Source: Stramonita haemastoma
Taxonomy: Eukaryota > Mollusca > Gastropoda > Neogastropoda > Muricidae
Assembly: GCA_030674155.1 (NCBI GenBank)
Contig: CM060317.1
Coordinates: 46,944,635-46,974,634 of the forward strand
DNA length: 30,000 nt
Reading direction: 5' to 3'
A program made the position numbers and the translations under genes. The notes under the pieces were generated by a model that saw only the letters and a list, made by a program, of their open reading frames with translations, had not been told where the DNA came from and ran no database searches. Shown here piece after piece: positions 1 to 11,024 of the stretch (within the stretch, counting starts at the first letter, position 1; the number at the start of each line of letters is the position of its first letter).

Positions 1-284
1 CACCAGAGAATAGGAAGAAGTATTAGCCGTGTTTGTTCTCCAAGCAGGGAGGCAAATCCGTGCAATTCCGAGGTTATTATCTTGTTCGCAAAGAAGCAAA
101 GACTCAACAACTAAACTGCTAGCAGCCTCCTTTACTCATCTCAGCTTGAGTCGTTTTTTTTATTGTCTATGTACTGACTTTCGTTGGGTGGGGGTTAGAG
201 TGAGGGTGGAATGGGGAAAGAGAGGCATAGACACAATCCATTGATGTCAGCGGTAGTTTTGTGTTTCACACCCTAATGTTTATG
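1..284. other. Unassigned non-coding DNA
   Basis: No coding homology, RNA gene or array is visible here. A 71-codon open frame at 29-244 has no recognisable motif. The right edge merges into a SINE 3' fragment. Confidence 0.5.
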
Positions 285-435
285 GGCGCAATGTTTTTTT
301 TGTTGTTCTTCACTCTATAGTTCGAAGTTCACCAATGGTGAGATTTTGCGTATGCAACCGATTATTCCCACCATTAAGGTAGCTGACTCCGATTCGGAGT
401 TGGTGTCTGAACACGACAGTGAAGATGTTTTGTAA
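285..435 (-). mobile_element. Family-1 SINE, beta-type 3' fragment
   Basis: Read on the minus strand, this stretch carries the beta 3' module: GTGTCGTGTT, then AGACACC, then a CCGAATCGG motif, then CTACCTTAATGGTGGG, then GCATACGCAAAATCTCACC. The same order occurs at 2246-2300 (start only), 5810-5905 and 19090-19200. The tRNA-like head and most of the core are missing, so this is a 5'-truncated relic. Similarity to the copy at 18781-18912 continues leftwards to about 285 (CAATGTTTTTTTTG), which suggests the module is longer than its best-conserved part. Identity is by eye. Confidence 0.65.
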
Positions 436-671
436 CAGGTTAACAGGCATCGGTAAACTAAAACAATTCTGACAGTTTGGTGGTGTTTAGAAGCCATAAT
501 TAATTGCAAAACAAAAAAGTGGTTTGGAAATTTCGAAGAATGATGTATACAATATTGACCAGTTCATTTTATAAGCAGGGTAGTGTAAGAGAAAGTGTAC
601 TTCATTTTCCCTTTCCTGTTTACAGACAGGGGAAAACGTGAGATTAGCTGGCCTGGCATTAAACACTCAAA

Positions 672-1058
672 CTTTTTTTTATTTATTTATTTATTTATTT
701 ATTCTTTTATATCGAAAAATGGAATAATCAACTCATGCGCTTTTTTTTTTTACATTCTAGTCCCCGTGTGTATCCAATTTGTAAATCGTGTCATCTGTTC
801 CCATCGGACACGATGGCCTACTCTTACGAAAAGCGGAACAGGATTTAACGTGTGTGCGCGTAAGATGTTCTGCGTGCATTCGCACACGGGGACCTCGGTT
901 TATAGTCTCAACCAAAGGACTTTTTTTGGGGGGGGGGGGGGGAGTGCGGGGGGGGGGGGGGAAGTTGGAGTCAGCACTGATGTTAACTCCAGAGGACAAA
1001 ATCCCCTCGACCAGGAATCGAACCCGGGTTATTCGGTTGCTGTGTTCCTAGATTTAGG
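672..1058 (-). mobile_element. Family-1 SINE, alpha 3' end, nearly complete
   Basis: The element is tRNA-derived and lies on the minus strand. A pol III B box (GGTTCGATTCC on the minus strand) is at 1014-1025. It is followed in sense order by the GTTAACATCAGTGCTGACTCC-like block, a homopolymer-rich spacer now expanded to two G runs (927-942 and 948-961), the AAACCGAGG block, the core through GTAGGCCATCGTG, the alpha end with CACACGGGGACT, and an (AAAT)n tail at 673-706. The A box right of 1031 is degraded, so internal promoter activity is doubtful. It closely matches the complete copy at 8797-9163. SINEs have no protein and depend on a LINE reverse transcriptase. Confidence 0.85.
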
Positions 1059-1110
1059 GTTTGATTTTTTTCCAATTTGGTGTTGTGTTTGTTGTTGCTG
1101 TCACTCCTTT

Positions 1111-1530
1111 TTTCTCAACGGTGTTTGATGTTACACTTATCACCTTTTCCGGTTTGTTGCACAAGGTGTTTGTTGTTACTACACCTTTTCACGGTGTTTG
1201 TTGTTACACACTTTTCACGGTGTTTGTGGTTCGTGTGACTACACCTTTTCACGGTGTTTGTTGCTGCTACAACACCTTTTCACGGTGTTTGTTCTACACC
1301 TTTTCACGGTGTTTGTTGTTACTACACCTTTTCACGGTGTTTGTTGTTGCTACACCTTTTCACGGTGTTTGTTGTACTACACCTTTTCACGGTGTTTGTT
1401 TGCTACACCTTTTCACGGTGTTTGTTGCTGCTACACCTTTTCACGGTGTTTGTTGCTCTAGTGTACACCTTTTCACGGTGTTTGTTGTCTACAACACCTT
1501 TTCACGGTGTTTGTTGCTACACCTTTTCCT
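1111..1530. repeat. Minisatellite with hairpin core, about 12 units
   Basis: A 17-bp core, ACACCTTTTCACGGTGT, followed by TTGTTG, starts at 1181, 1207 (one base short), 1241, 1272, 1296, 1324, 1352, 1379, 1405, 1433, 1465 and 1494. A partial unit starts at 1519, and degenerate versions lie back to 1111. The core is a short inverted repeat (ACACC and GGTGT arms with a 7-nt loop). Linkers are made of TTG, TAC, GCT and CTA triplets and vary, giving unit lengths of 24-34 bp. Open frames through the array only translate the repeat. Confidence 0.9.
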
Positions 1531-1739
1531 GAGGGGCAATGGCCTGTCTCCCCTCCTGTCTCACCTGTCGCCATCAGCAGCAGGCGCCGCCGTGTATGTC
1601 ACTGAGTTCACTGACCTCGCTTGCCTTGCTGACTTCATACATCATTCCTGTGCCGCTGAACTGTTCGTGATTGAATTATGGGAATCGGAATAATGACTGA
1701 TATTGCCTACCTACTTCTATAAAAAAAAAAAAGCCTGCC

Positions 1740-1953
1740 TCTTTTTTTTTCATCTCCGCACTGGTATATTGTTATTGTTATTGTTTTGTTCTTGTTCTTG
1801 TTATTTTTTTTTATATTATTATTATTATTATTTTATTATTTTTATCTTCATCATCTTCATCTTTTCATCTTCTCTTCATCATCATCTTCATTCATCTCAT
1901 TCATTCATTCATGTCATCATTCATCATCATCATCATCATCACCACCAACATCA

Positions 1954-2028
<75 letters not shown>

Positions 2029-2029
2029 T
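1740..2029. repeat. Pyrimidine-rich tract grading into (ATC)25
   Basis: T-rich sequence passes into (TTA)n at about 1813-1842, then impure TCATC/TTCATT repeats. A pure ATC array of about 25 units follows at 1955-2029. Poly-His, poly-Ile, poly-Ser and poly-Asp frames here are translations of the array. Confidence 0.9.
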
Positions 2030-2078
2030 ACCCACCCTTGCCCTTTCTTCCCAGTTTGACGAAAAAATCGAACTGAAT

Positions 2079-2300
2079 GTCAAAGTCATTCGGATGAGAC
2101 TATAAACCGAAGCCCCGTGTGCGAACGCACGCAGAACATCTTGCGCACACGTTAAAACCCCGTTCCGCCTTTCGAAAGAGCAGGCCATCGTGTGCATGTA
2201 GGAGCGGATGACAAAATTAAAAAAAACAACACCAGCATGCACACAGGTGTCGTGTTTAGACACCATCCCTGAGGAAAAATCGGGGAGTTAGAGTCCCAGG
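2079..2300 (+). mobile_element. Family-1 SINE, beta 3' end, headless
   Basis: The core begins at CATTCGGATGAGACTATAA and runs through CGTGTGCGAACGCACGCAG, CATCTTGCGCACACGTT, CCGCCTTTCG and GGCCATCGTGTGC. It then enters the beta module at 2246. There, GGTGTC (2246-2251) and GACACC (2259-2264) form a perfect 6-bp stem with a 7-nt loop. The tRNA-like head and the GTTAAC block are absent, so the copy is 5' truncated next to the ATC array. Beta similarity fades after about 2275. Confidence 0.85.
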
Positions 2301-2310
2301 GTGGCTCGGG

Positions 2311-2524
2311 GCTGTATATGGCAACGTTCTGATGGCTCCTGCGACGGTACTGGAACCATTCGTATCGGTCATTGCCTCTCCAATGGATCATTCCAGTGGC
2401 GTGGAGAGGGGGGGGGGTTGGTCTGCTGCATGGGTAACAGTTTGCCCTCCATACTTACTTACCCAAGCTTTGCGCTCTAAAGACTAGAGCGCAACTCCAT
2501 AGTCTTCCGAGACTGATGGGTGCC

Positions 2525-2527
<3 letters not shown>
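2311..2527 (-). mobile_element. Family-4 hairpin element, copy 1
   Basis: This is an inverted copy of the element at 25475-25688, highly similar throughout. On the plus strand it runs from CTGTATATGGCAACG to GATGGGTGCCTAC. It keeps the 10-bp perfect stem: TTGCGCTCTA at 2470-2479 and TAGAGCGCAA at 2485-2494, with a 5-nt loop. It also keeps the neighbouring AGTCT/AGACT hairpin. I see no target-site duplication. One end abuts a beta SINE and the other runs directly into a TAC/ATC microsatellite. I do not recognise the family and see neither a clear pol III promoter nor a protein. Confidence 0.85.
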
Positions 2528-3518
<991 letters not shown>

Positions 3519-3984
3519 GTTTGAGACTTACCCCTTTCCTTCCAGACAAGCACTTTGACAGAAGTCTGGTTATGGATATTGCCTTTCCTTTTATTTCATT
3601 CCAGCAAGTCATAAACCGTATCTAAGAGTCCTAAAAGGCATTTGCTATGAATTAGGATCAATCTGAGGAGGGGTGGGGGAGAGGCGTTCTCCCACTGAAC
3701 ATGTTTGTACTGTATGATAGTCTCTTCTTAGCAACCACCCCCTCAAACATTTAGTTCTTAACTTGCCACCTGCCATCTTTATTTTCCAGCTATGCATGAA
3801 CAGATTGAGTTTCTTTCGATATTGCACAGTTGACGGTTTCTTTTTTTTTTTTTTTTTAAAGAATGATTGTCATTAAAAATATATTAAAAAAAATAACATA
3901 CCGTTTTGAGATAGGAGAGAAGATGGTCAATTTTAGCGCGACTAATTGCAGTTAGATTTCATTATCGTAATTTTCTGATTTTTT
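3519..3984. other. Unique non-coding stretch
   Basis: Nothing was assigned. It holds a 19-base T run at about 3839-3857 followed by AT-rich DNA. No exon-like frame is visible. Confidence 0.5.
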
Positions 3985-4185
3985 AGGGTAAAGAATAAAC
4001 CCTTACGTGCCTTTCTTGTTCCATTCAGTCCACAGTGTCTAAGCAGTTTGAAAATTTTGCCATCCGTTCCCACCAGGCTCTCAATGGCTACCCTTCCGAA
4101 AGGCGGAACTGGTTTGTTACGTGTTCACAGGATGTTTTACGCGCATTGGCACATTGGTTTATAGTCTCACACGAAGTAAAAACAA
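3985..4185 (-). mobile_element. Family-1 SINE, alpha 3' end, headless
   Basis: On the plus strand it begins with a diverged alpha end (AAGAATAAACCCTTACGTGC, then CATTCAGTCC). The core follows through GGCTACCCTTCCGAAAGGCGG to GGTTTATAGTCTCAC. The head and GTTAAC block are missing. It is more diverged than the copies at 672 and 8797. Confidence 0.75.
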
Positions 4186-4453
4186 ACAACAATAAAAGTA
4201 GCTGAGGAGAAGTGAATATATAGAAGAATTTAGTTCTTGTTCTCTGTGTAGAGACACTGTATAAGCTTCACAGCCAGATAGCCAGTACCAGTATCTACAG
4301 ATTTGAACCCATTTTCTCACCCACCCGGCTACCTCCATGCACTGACTTGTTGTTCTATCCTTTTCACAGTTCCTGTTTGTTTGTACACTGACTCTGACAT
4401 TAGATATATATTTTTTTTAATACTCTTTGCTTTTTCACCCTTCCTTTTTTGTA

Positions 4454-4716
4454 CACACACACACACACACATAGCACGCACGCACACATACACACACACA
4501 TACACACACACACGTACGCACATGCACACCACACATGCACGCACCACGCACGCACGCATACGCACACACACACACGCACGCAACACACGCTCACATACAC
4601 ACATACACACACACGCACGCACGCAACGCACACACACACATTCTCACATACATCCTCACACACACACACACGCACGTACGTGCGCACGCACCACGCACAC
4701 ACCCCCCCCCACAAAC

Positions 4717-4772
<56 letters not shown>
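4454..4772. repeat. CA/CG-rich array followed by (AT)n
   Basis: Impure CA repeats with CG interruptions (ACACACGCACG-type) span about 4454-4713. A short C run follows, then (AT)n to 4772. The many His-Thr and Val-Cys frames are artefacts of the array. Confidence 0.95.
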
Positions 4773-4774
<2 letters not shown>

Positions 4775-5043
4775 CATATATATTATCATCCGTACTTTTC
4801 GCCTTATGAGAAGAGAACCTACTGTCTGACCCGTGTCCAGATGAAATCATCTGTCTGGCTGCCATTTTTCTGACACCTCACGTTCAAGCGCCAAACATCT
4901 TCCATCAAGATACTACCCCCACCCCCCACCCCCACCCCCACCCCACCTCCAAATTCAATCATTTCCTTCTCATTTCCGATAAAAGCTTATGCTTTAGCTG
5001 TGCTAATCAGGCAGAAAGTTCAGCTGGCGAGGGAGAAATGTAC
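4773..5043. other. Non-coding DNA with C-rich tract
   Basis: Largely unassigned. A CCCCCAC-type tract at about 4914-4950 would give G-rich runs on the minus strand. No gene is visible. Confidence 0.6.
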
Positions 5044-5905
5044 AGCTAGTGCCCTAGTGGTTAGACTTAAGCCTAGCGCTGGCGACTTGACGGGCCCGGG
5101 ATTTTTATTTATTGGTACCCTTTTATGTCACAGCAGATTTCTCTGTGTGCGTGAAATTCGGGCTGCTCTCCCGGGGTGGGGGTGGGGGTGGGGGGGGGGA
5201 AGCGTTGCCACAAGTGCAGCGCCTACCCATTTTTTTTTTTTTCTTTTTTCCTGTCTGTATACAGTATTCAGTGAGGTTTTTCTTCTACATAAATTTGTCA
5301 GGGACAACCTTCTTGTTGCCGTGGGTTCTTTTACGTGCGCTAAATAATGATGTGTAACACACGGAACTTCGGTTTGTCGTCTCATCCGAAAGACTAGCAC
5401 CCAGACCCACCACTCATGATCTAATGGATGAGGGGGGGGGGGAATTTTGGGCCCAAACGGATTCGAACCACCGCACATTCCGACCGGACTTTTCGCTTTC
5501 TAGACAGGCACGTTGTCTCTGGACCATCGATCGGGGATCGAGCCCGGGATCCAGCCATCACCGAGACACCCGTTCAAGAGGATTCTTCCCCCCCACCCCC
5601 CCTGAAGTTAATAGAAGTACTGACTCCGCTCCCCCAAAAGTCCTTCGGGTGAGACTATACTTATTACAAACTGAGGCTCCGTGTATCAACGCACTCAGAA
5701 CCTTTCGCCAACAAGTTAAAAACCTGTACTGCTTTTTGGAGGAAGGGTAGTACGTTCGTGCCAGAAAGAACAAAATGATAAAAACTATATGAAAAACCCA
5801 CATGTACACTGGTGTCGGTGTTTAGACATCATTTCCGAAGTCGGAATGCGGCTACCTTAATGGTGGGCCGAAGCAGTAACATACACAAAATTCCTCCCCT
5901 ACCGG
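5044..5905 (+). mobile_element. Family-1 SINE, beta 3' end, split by a nested SINE
   Basis: The left part (5044-5102) is the tRNA-like head, with an A-box-like TGCCCTAGTGGTTAGAC motif near 5050. The right part (5539-5905) resumes with ATCCAGCCATCACCGAGACA, then ACCCGTTCAAGAGGATTC, the GTTAA-CTGACTCC block, AGTCCTTCGGGTGAGACTAT, the core, and a full beta 3' module from about 5810. A 436-bp family-2 SINE interrupts it. The flanking words cgGgcccgggat (5091-5102) and cgAgcccgggat (5539-5550) match at 11 of 12 bases and are the likely target-site duplication. It meets the next family-1 SINE tail to tail near 5905. Confidence 0.8.
5103..5538 (-). mobile_element. Family-2 tRNA-derived SINE, near full length
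   Basis: On the minus strand a perfect B box, GGTTCGAATCC, lies at 5459-5469; the A-box region to its right (5500-5530) is less clear. In sense order follow GGTCTGGGTGCTAGTCTTTC, GGATGAGACGACAAACCGAA, GCGCACGTAAAAGAACCCAC, GGCAACAAGAAGGTTGTCCC, a GGGAGAGCAGCCCG stem, AGAGAAATCTGCTGTGACAT and an AATAAATAAAAA tail at 5103. I recall this core as a widespread invertebrate SINE module, but could not check. The C-rich run (G-rich on plus, 5177-5202) is expanded. It inserted into an older family-1 SINE. Confidence 0.85.
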
Positions 5906-6152
5906 AATGCAATGGCCTACTCTTTTGGAAGGTAAAACGATTTTTCGTTTGCTCAAGATATTCTGCGTGCGTTTGTACACGGGGCCTCCTCGCTTTATAA
6001 TTTCACCGAAAGGACTTACGGAAGAGTAGAGTCGGTACTGATGTTGACTCGAGAGAAAAAAAATCCTTTCGAACGGGTGCCTGGATAGGGGCTCAAACCC
6101 AAGACTAGCAAGTCACAAACTGATCGCTCTTACCGCTAAGCTGTCCTCCCAA
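5906..6152 (-). mobile_element. Family-1 SINE, 3' truncated, intact head
   Basis: The minus strand shows a good bipartite pol III promoter: A box CAGCTTAGCGGTAAGAG at 6127-6143 and B box GGGTTTGAGCCCC at 6088-6100. The CACCCGTTCGAAAGGATT block, the GTCAACATCAGTACCGACTC block and a diverged core follow, to GAGTAGGCCATTGC near 5925. It lacks a clear alpha or beta end because it meets the beta tail of the opposite-strand SINE. Confidence 0.8.
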
Positions 6153-6155
6153 TAC

Positions 6156-6255
6156 CGGACAGGGAATCAAACCCAAGGATAACTCTGGCAGGAAAAAAAT
6201 CCCCACTAAATACTGAAGTTTTCAGTGGAAACCCCACCACTGTGCACTATCCAGT
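6156..6255 (-). mobile_element. Second tRNA-like head beside a SINE
   Basis: Directly 5' of the previous SINE, on the same strand, lies a further B-box match, GGGTTTGATTCC (6163-6174). A weak A-box-like TAGTGCACAGTGG lies at about 6235-6250. The spacing between the two boxes is longer than in a tRNA, so this may be a degenerate head of a dimeric SINE or a remnant of another copy. Confidence 0.45.
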
Positions 6256-6384
6256 GATCTGAGAAAGATAGTGTGGCTGACGGAGAGAACCCTGCGAACT
6301 AAGTTTTACGGTCCACGAGAAGAGCTGGGAAAGACATGCCATTATTTTGTCCTGATAAATCTTGACAATGTAAAGCAAACGAGA

Positions 6385-6612
6385 GAAGAAGAAGAATTGC
6401 GAAGAAGAAGAATTGCGAAGAAGATGGAAGAAGAAGAATTGCGAAGAAGAAAGAATAGCGAAGAAGAAGAAGAATTGCGAAGAAGAATTGCGAAGAAGAA
6501 TTGCGAAGAAGAATTGCGAAGAAGAAGAAGAAGAGATTGCTAAGAAGAAGAAGAAGAAGAAGAAGAGAAGAAGAAGAAGAAGAAGAAGAAGAAGAAGACG
6601 AAGAAGAAGAGT
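6385..6612. repeat. GAAGAAGAATTGC minisatellite grading into (GAA)n
   Basis: Repeated GAA triplets punctuated by ATTGC give units of about 12-28 bp at 6385-6540. The array then becomes nearly pure (GAA)n to about 6612. The tract is almost entirely purine on the plus strand. Frames rich in Glu, Arg and Lys are translations of it. Confidence 0.92.
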
Positions 6613-6958
6613 GGAAACCCGAACTTACATCCTCGGTACTGTCAGATTACAAGATCAACACTCAAACCACTCTGCTCTGTTGCCCCTCCTCCCCTCCCCA
6701 CACTTCTGCCCAGTCACCATCTAAATAACAGGCTTTGACAATGTTAACGTTTACTTTACCCTGTGGAAAACTTACTGATTTTCCCCAGGAGAAACAAAAA
6801 ACCCACTCGTCCCCCTATTGTTAAAGTAAATTTGTGCTGAAACATTTTCTTGCAGCAGTAGCTGGTTTTTCTCCTTTCAAGACACAATGTGGAATGACTG
6901 TCAAGACATTCAGTTTCGACATGTGAAAGGGCTTTGTAACATCCCGTAAAAATAAACA
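6613..6958. other. Unique non-coding stretch
   Basis: No gene, array or repeat family was recognised. Confidence 0.5.
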
Positions 6959-7179
6959 TCACACACACACACACACACACACCACGCACGCACGCACGCA
7001 CACACACACACACGCACATACGCACGCACGCACACACACGCACGTACGCACGCGCACACACACACACACACGCACGCACGCACACACACACACACACGCA
7101 CACACACACACACACACACAAACACAAACACACACACACGCACACACACACGCACACGCATAACACACACACACACACC
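6959..7179. repeat. (CA)n array with CG interruptions
   Basis: Impure CA repeats are interspersed with GCACGCACG blocks across about 220 bp. There is no coding potential beyond Cys-Val and His-Thr repeat frames. Confidence 0.95.
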
Positions 7180-7306
7180 TCGCAATAAAGGCTGCTGTTT
7201 GCGTTTGTGACAAATCCCTCGTTATCGCCAGAGGTTTTTTGACAATCCACGTTCATTCATTCTAAACTGTGTGCATCCTTATTATTGTTTTAACACGAGA
7301 GACGAA

Positions 7307-7960
<654 letters not shown>

Positions 7961-8110
7961 GATCTACTCCTCCTCAACCCCCTAGCTACTTCCACCCCCC
8001 CCCCTGCCACAAATAAACAGCCAAACAAACACAAAAAATAACAAAGAGACAAAACTAGCTAACAAAAACAAAACAACAACCAAAACTCACAGAAAAGCAG
8101 CAGAGAAAAG

Positions 8111-8126
8111 AAAACAACACACACAC

Positions 8127-8190
<64 letters not shown>

Positions 8191-8358
8191 AAACATACAC
8201 CCACCCACCCACCACACACCACCACACACACACACAAACCCCACCCCACACCCCCACACAACCACACACCCACAACCACACCCACACCCCACACACCACA
8301 ACACACACACTCACAACACACACACTCACACAACACACACCACACACCACACACACAC

Positions 8359-8416
<58 letters not shown>
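8111..8416. repeat. (CA)n arrays with C-rich interruptions
   Basis: Pure (CA)n at 8117-8190 and about 8350-8416 flank a degenerate CCACACACC-type middle. The 120-bp island to the right (8417-8540) is not repetitive and was not recognised. Confidence 0.95.
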
Positions 8417-8418
<2 letters not shown>

Positions 8419-8540
8419 GTTGGCCCTAAGGGACGTTGGGCTAAGCTGACAGGCCATGCTGTGAGAGATTTAAACACCCTCAAAAAAAACCCCTTGCCAC
8501 CTAGAGACCTACTCCGCTGGGAAGCCAAAGTGGCAGATTA

Positions 8541-8790
8541 CCGTCACACACCTACCCACCCACCCACCCACCACACACACGCCACACCACACCACACCAA
8601 CCAACCACACCACGCCACACCACACCATACCACACCACACCACACCACACCAAACTACACCACCCACCATACCACACAACACCACACCACACCACACCAC
8701 GCCACACCACACCACACCACGCCACACCACACCACACGACACCGCACCGCACCGCACCACACCACCCCACCATAACTACACCACCCTACC
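8541..8790. repeat. CCACA pentanucleotide array
   Basis: About 230 bp of CCACA/CACAC pentamer units with occasional GCC or TAC variants. It adjoins the 3' tail of the family-1 SINE on its right. Confidence 0.92.
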
Positions 8791-8796
8791 CTACAT

Positions 8797-9163
8797 GTCT
8801 TTTATTTATTTATTCATTTATTTTATTCTTTTATATCGAGGATAATGGAATAAGCACTCGTGTGCTTTTTTTACATCCAGTCCCCGTGTGTATGCAGTTT
8901 TGTAAATCTTGAAATCTCTTCCCACCGGCACACGATGGCCCACTCTTATGAAAAGCGGAACAGGATTTAACGTGTGCGCAAGATGATCTGCGTGCGTTCG
9001 CACACGGGCATCGGTTTAAAGTGTCATCCGAAGGATTTTTGGGGAGGGTGGAGTCAGCACTGATGTTAACTCCAAGGGGAAAAATGCCCTCGACCGGGAA
9101 TCGAACCCGGGTCGTCAAATTGCGAGCGCAATGTTCTGACCACTAGGCTGACCCGTCTCCCTC
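8797..9163 (-). mobile_element. Family-1 SINE, alpha 3' end, full length
   Basis: This is the best reference copy. In sense order on the minus strand it has a tRNA-like head with A box TCAGCCTAGTGG (9140-9151) and B box GGGTTCGATTCC (9097-9108). Then come GGAGTTAACATCAGTGCTGA, ATCCTTCGGATGACAC, GTGTGCGAACGCACGCAG, CATCTTGCGCACACGTT, GGGCCATCGTGTGCCGGTGG, the alpha end with CATACACACGGGGACTGG and GCACACGAGTGCTTATTCC, and an (AAAT)n-like tail near 8800. Length is about 365 bp. Both promoter boxes are intact. Confidence 0.9.
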
Positions 9164-9310
9164 TTTTCAACCTCTGTGATTCCTAACGTGCTTGCTGCTG
9201 CTGCTGCTTCTTGTACGAACTTGTGAGAGCTGCGTGGTTTTGTAGCGGCTTGTCAACAGCCTCTTTAATGTTTCATGTCGGAACGAAAAGTATGACAGTG
9301 ACAACCTAAA

Positions 9311-10018
9311 TGGGAGGAGGAGGAGGAATAGGAGGAGGAGGAGGAGGAGGATGAGGGGAGGAGGAGAGGAGGAGGTGGAGGAGGAGGAAGAGGTGGAGGA
9401 GGAGGAAGAGGTGGAGGAGAAGGAGGACGTAGGGGAAGTAGGAAAAGGAGAAGAAACAGGATAGCAACGATGATGATAATGATGATTGATGATGGTGGTG
9501 GTGGTGGTGGTGGTGGTGGTGGTGGTGGTGGCAGTGGTGATGATGATAATGATGATGGTTGTGGTGCTGGTGATAATGATAATGGTGGTGATGATTGATG
9601 AGGATGATGATGGTGATAATGATGATCATGATGATAAAGAACATGATGATACTAACTCGAATCGAATAGCTTATGATCTCAAGAATGTAGATGTAATTGG
9701 ATCGTAACAAACATAAAGCACACACAAGCCTCTATACCAAGACATGTTTCAAACAAGAGGAACTCTTCCAAAACGCAATTAAACATGTGATAATGACGAT
9801 CACGACGTCAACGAGGGCGGTGGTAATGATTATGATAATGCTGACAACGATGACAATGTTGGTAATAATGATAATGAAATAGTTTCAAAGAAGAAGATTA
9901 TGGAGACGAAGAAAATTTTGGGGAAGTAGAAACAAAAGCTGAAGATGAGAGCAGCAGCGCAGCAGCAGCAGCAGCAGCAGCAGCAGCACAGCAGCGAAGA
10001 AAGAAGAAGAAGAGCCCA
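9311..10018. repeat. Triplet-rich tracts: GGA, GGT, GAT, CAG, GAA
   Basis: (GGA)n-rich sequence at 9311-9437 is followed by (GGT)n at 9492-9531, degenerate GAT repeats to about 9650 and again at 9785-9880. An impure AGC array lies at 9950-9995, then GAA to about 10018. Between the GAT blocks lies about 130 bp of unique DNA. I see no sign that the AGC array is a coding polyglutamine tract. Confidence 0.9.
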
Positions 10019-11024
10019 AAACAATAAAACAAAACAAAAACAATATCGAAAAGATTAAACCAAGTAAACTTCCAGCCATCACAATAGCAATGACAACAGC
10101 ATTAAAACGGATTAGGCCAAAAACAAAAGAGTGACGAAAGCCATGGACACATCTGTCATGAACAAGAGAAGGACGCCCCTGCCATATAAGAGTGCTCTTG
10201 ATGTTTTTGCAAGGAGCGAGCACGTCTGAAACTGCGCTGTAATCAGAAGCTAAATGGGGCCACCGCATAGGCATAAAAGTGGATAATATCTCGTGGATTT
10301 CCAGAATGTATTTGATACAAATACTTCCATCCGTATCTCCCCCACAGACTCGTTCAGATAATAAAGTTAGGGGGGGGGGGGAATCGCCGGACGTGATGGT
10401 CCTAGCCCCCACAAAGTAGTGGTCTAGTTATCGATGAAGTAAAGTAAAGTGCCCAGACAATAACCAAAGAGTTGATGTGCTTTGAAAATGGGGTGTTGAG
10501 ACTATTCTTCATCTATAATAAGGTCTCTGAATAACAAACCAGTATTTTCTTTATTCAAGGAGAGAAAAATCCTTTGAAGGCAGAGTATGGCCGCTTATAA
10601 TGTCGAGTACTTGAACACGGTTACACTCGCTAACTTCTCATTCAGTTGTGTACTTACCATCTCACAACGATTCCATGTGTGTGATGAGAGGTGACCCCCT
10701 ACCCCCCTCACTCCCCATCCCAGGTATTAAACTGAGAAACACCCAACACCAATAGCAGACAGGTGGACTGAAAACAGTCCTAAAATTGAAAGCAGCATGG
10801 TCAATTTGTCATGCTTAGAGCAGGGACTTTTCCTAAATTGCAGTATTGTTTTTTGTTAAGTTTTTTTTCGGGGTGGGTGGTGATACTGCCTGTAGATGGT
10901 GTTGAGCGTTCCTCATCTCAGCCTAAACACCCTGGGAGTCACCCAGAATGTGTTCTCTATCTCACCATCATATCTAAGACTCACTGTGAGAGTACACTAT
11001 GCATGAGTAGTTCGTGTGTAAAAA
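10019..11024. other. Unique non-coding stretch
   Basis: About 1 kb with no recognised gene or repeat family. A G run lies at about 10370-10381, and the open frames lack known motifs. Confidence 0.5.

Noticed and set aside
1181..1530. CRISPR-like pattern of constant repeats and variable spacers
   Set aside because: The linkers are 6-17 bp, low-complexity triplet strings, and no cas genes occur. The host appears eukaryotic. It is a minisatellite.
6271..6543. 90-codon frame starting before the GAA tract
   Set aside because: Most of it is GAA-array translation and the short non-repetitive start has no known motif.
8461..8540. Short non-repetitive frame between CA and CCACA arrays as an exon
   Set aside because: Only about 27 codons are non-repetitive, with no family match and no convincing splice signals.
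9097..9151. Apparent tRNA gene from clear A and B boxes
   Set aside because: The boxes belong to the head of a full SINE. The same body follows at other loci and no cloverleaf acceptor stem is evident.
9950..9995. CAG array as a polyglutamine exon
   Set aside because: Flanked by GAT and GAA simple repeats, with no coding homology on either side.
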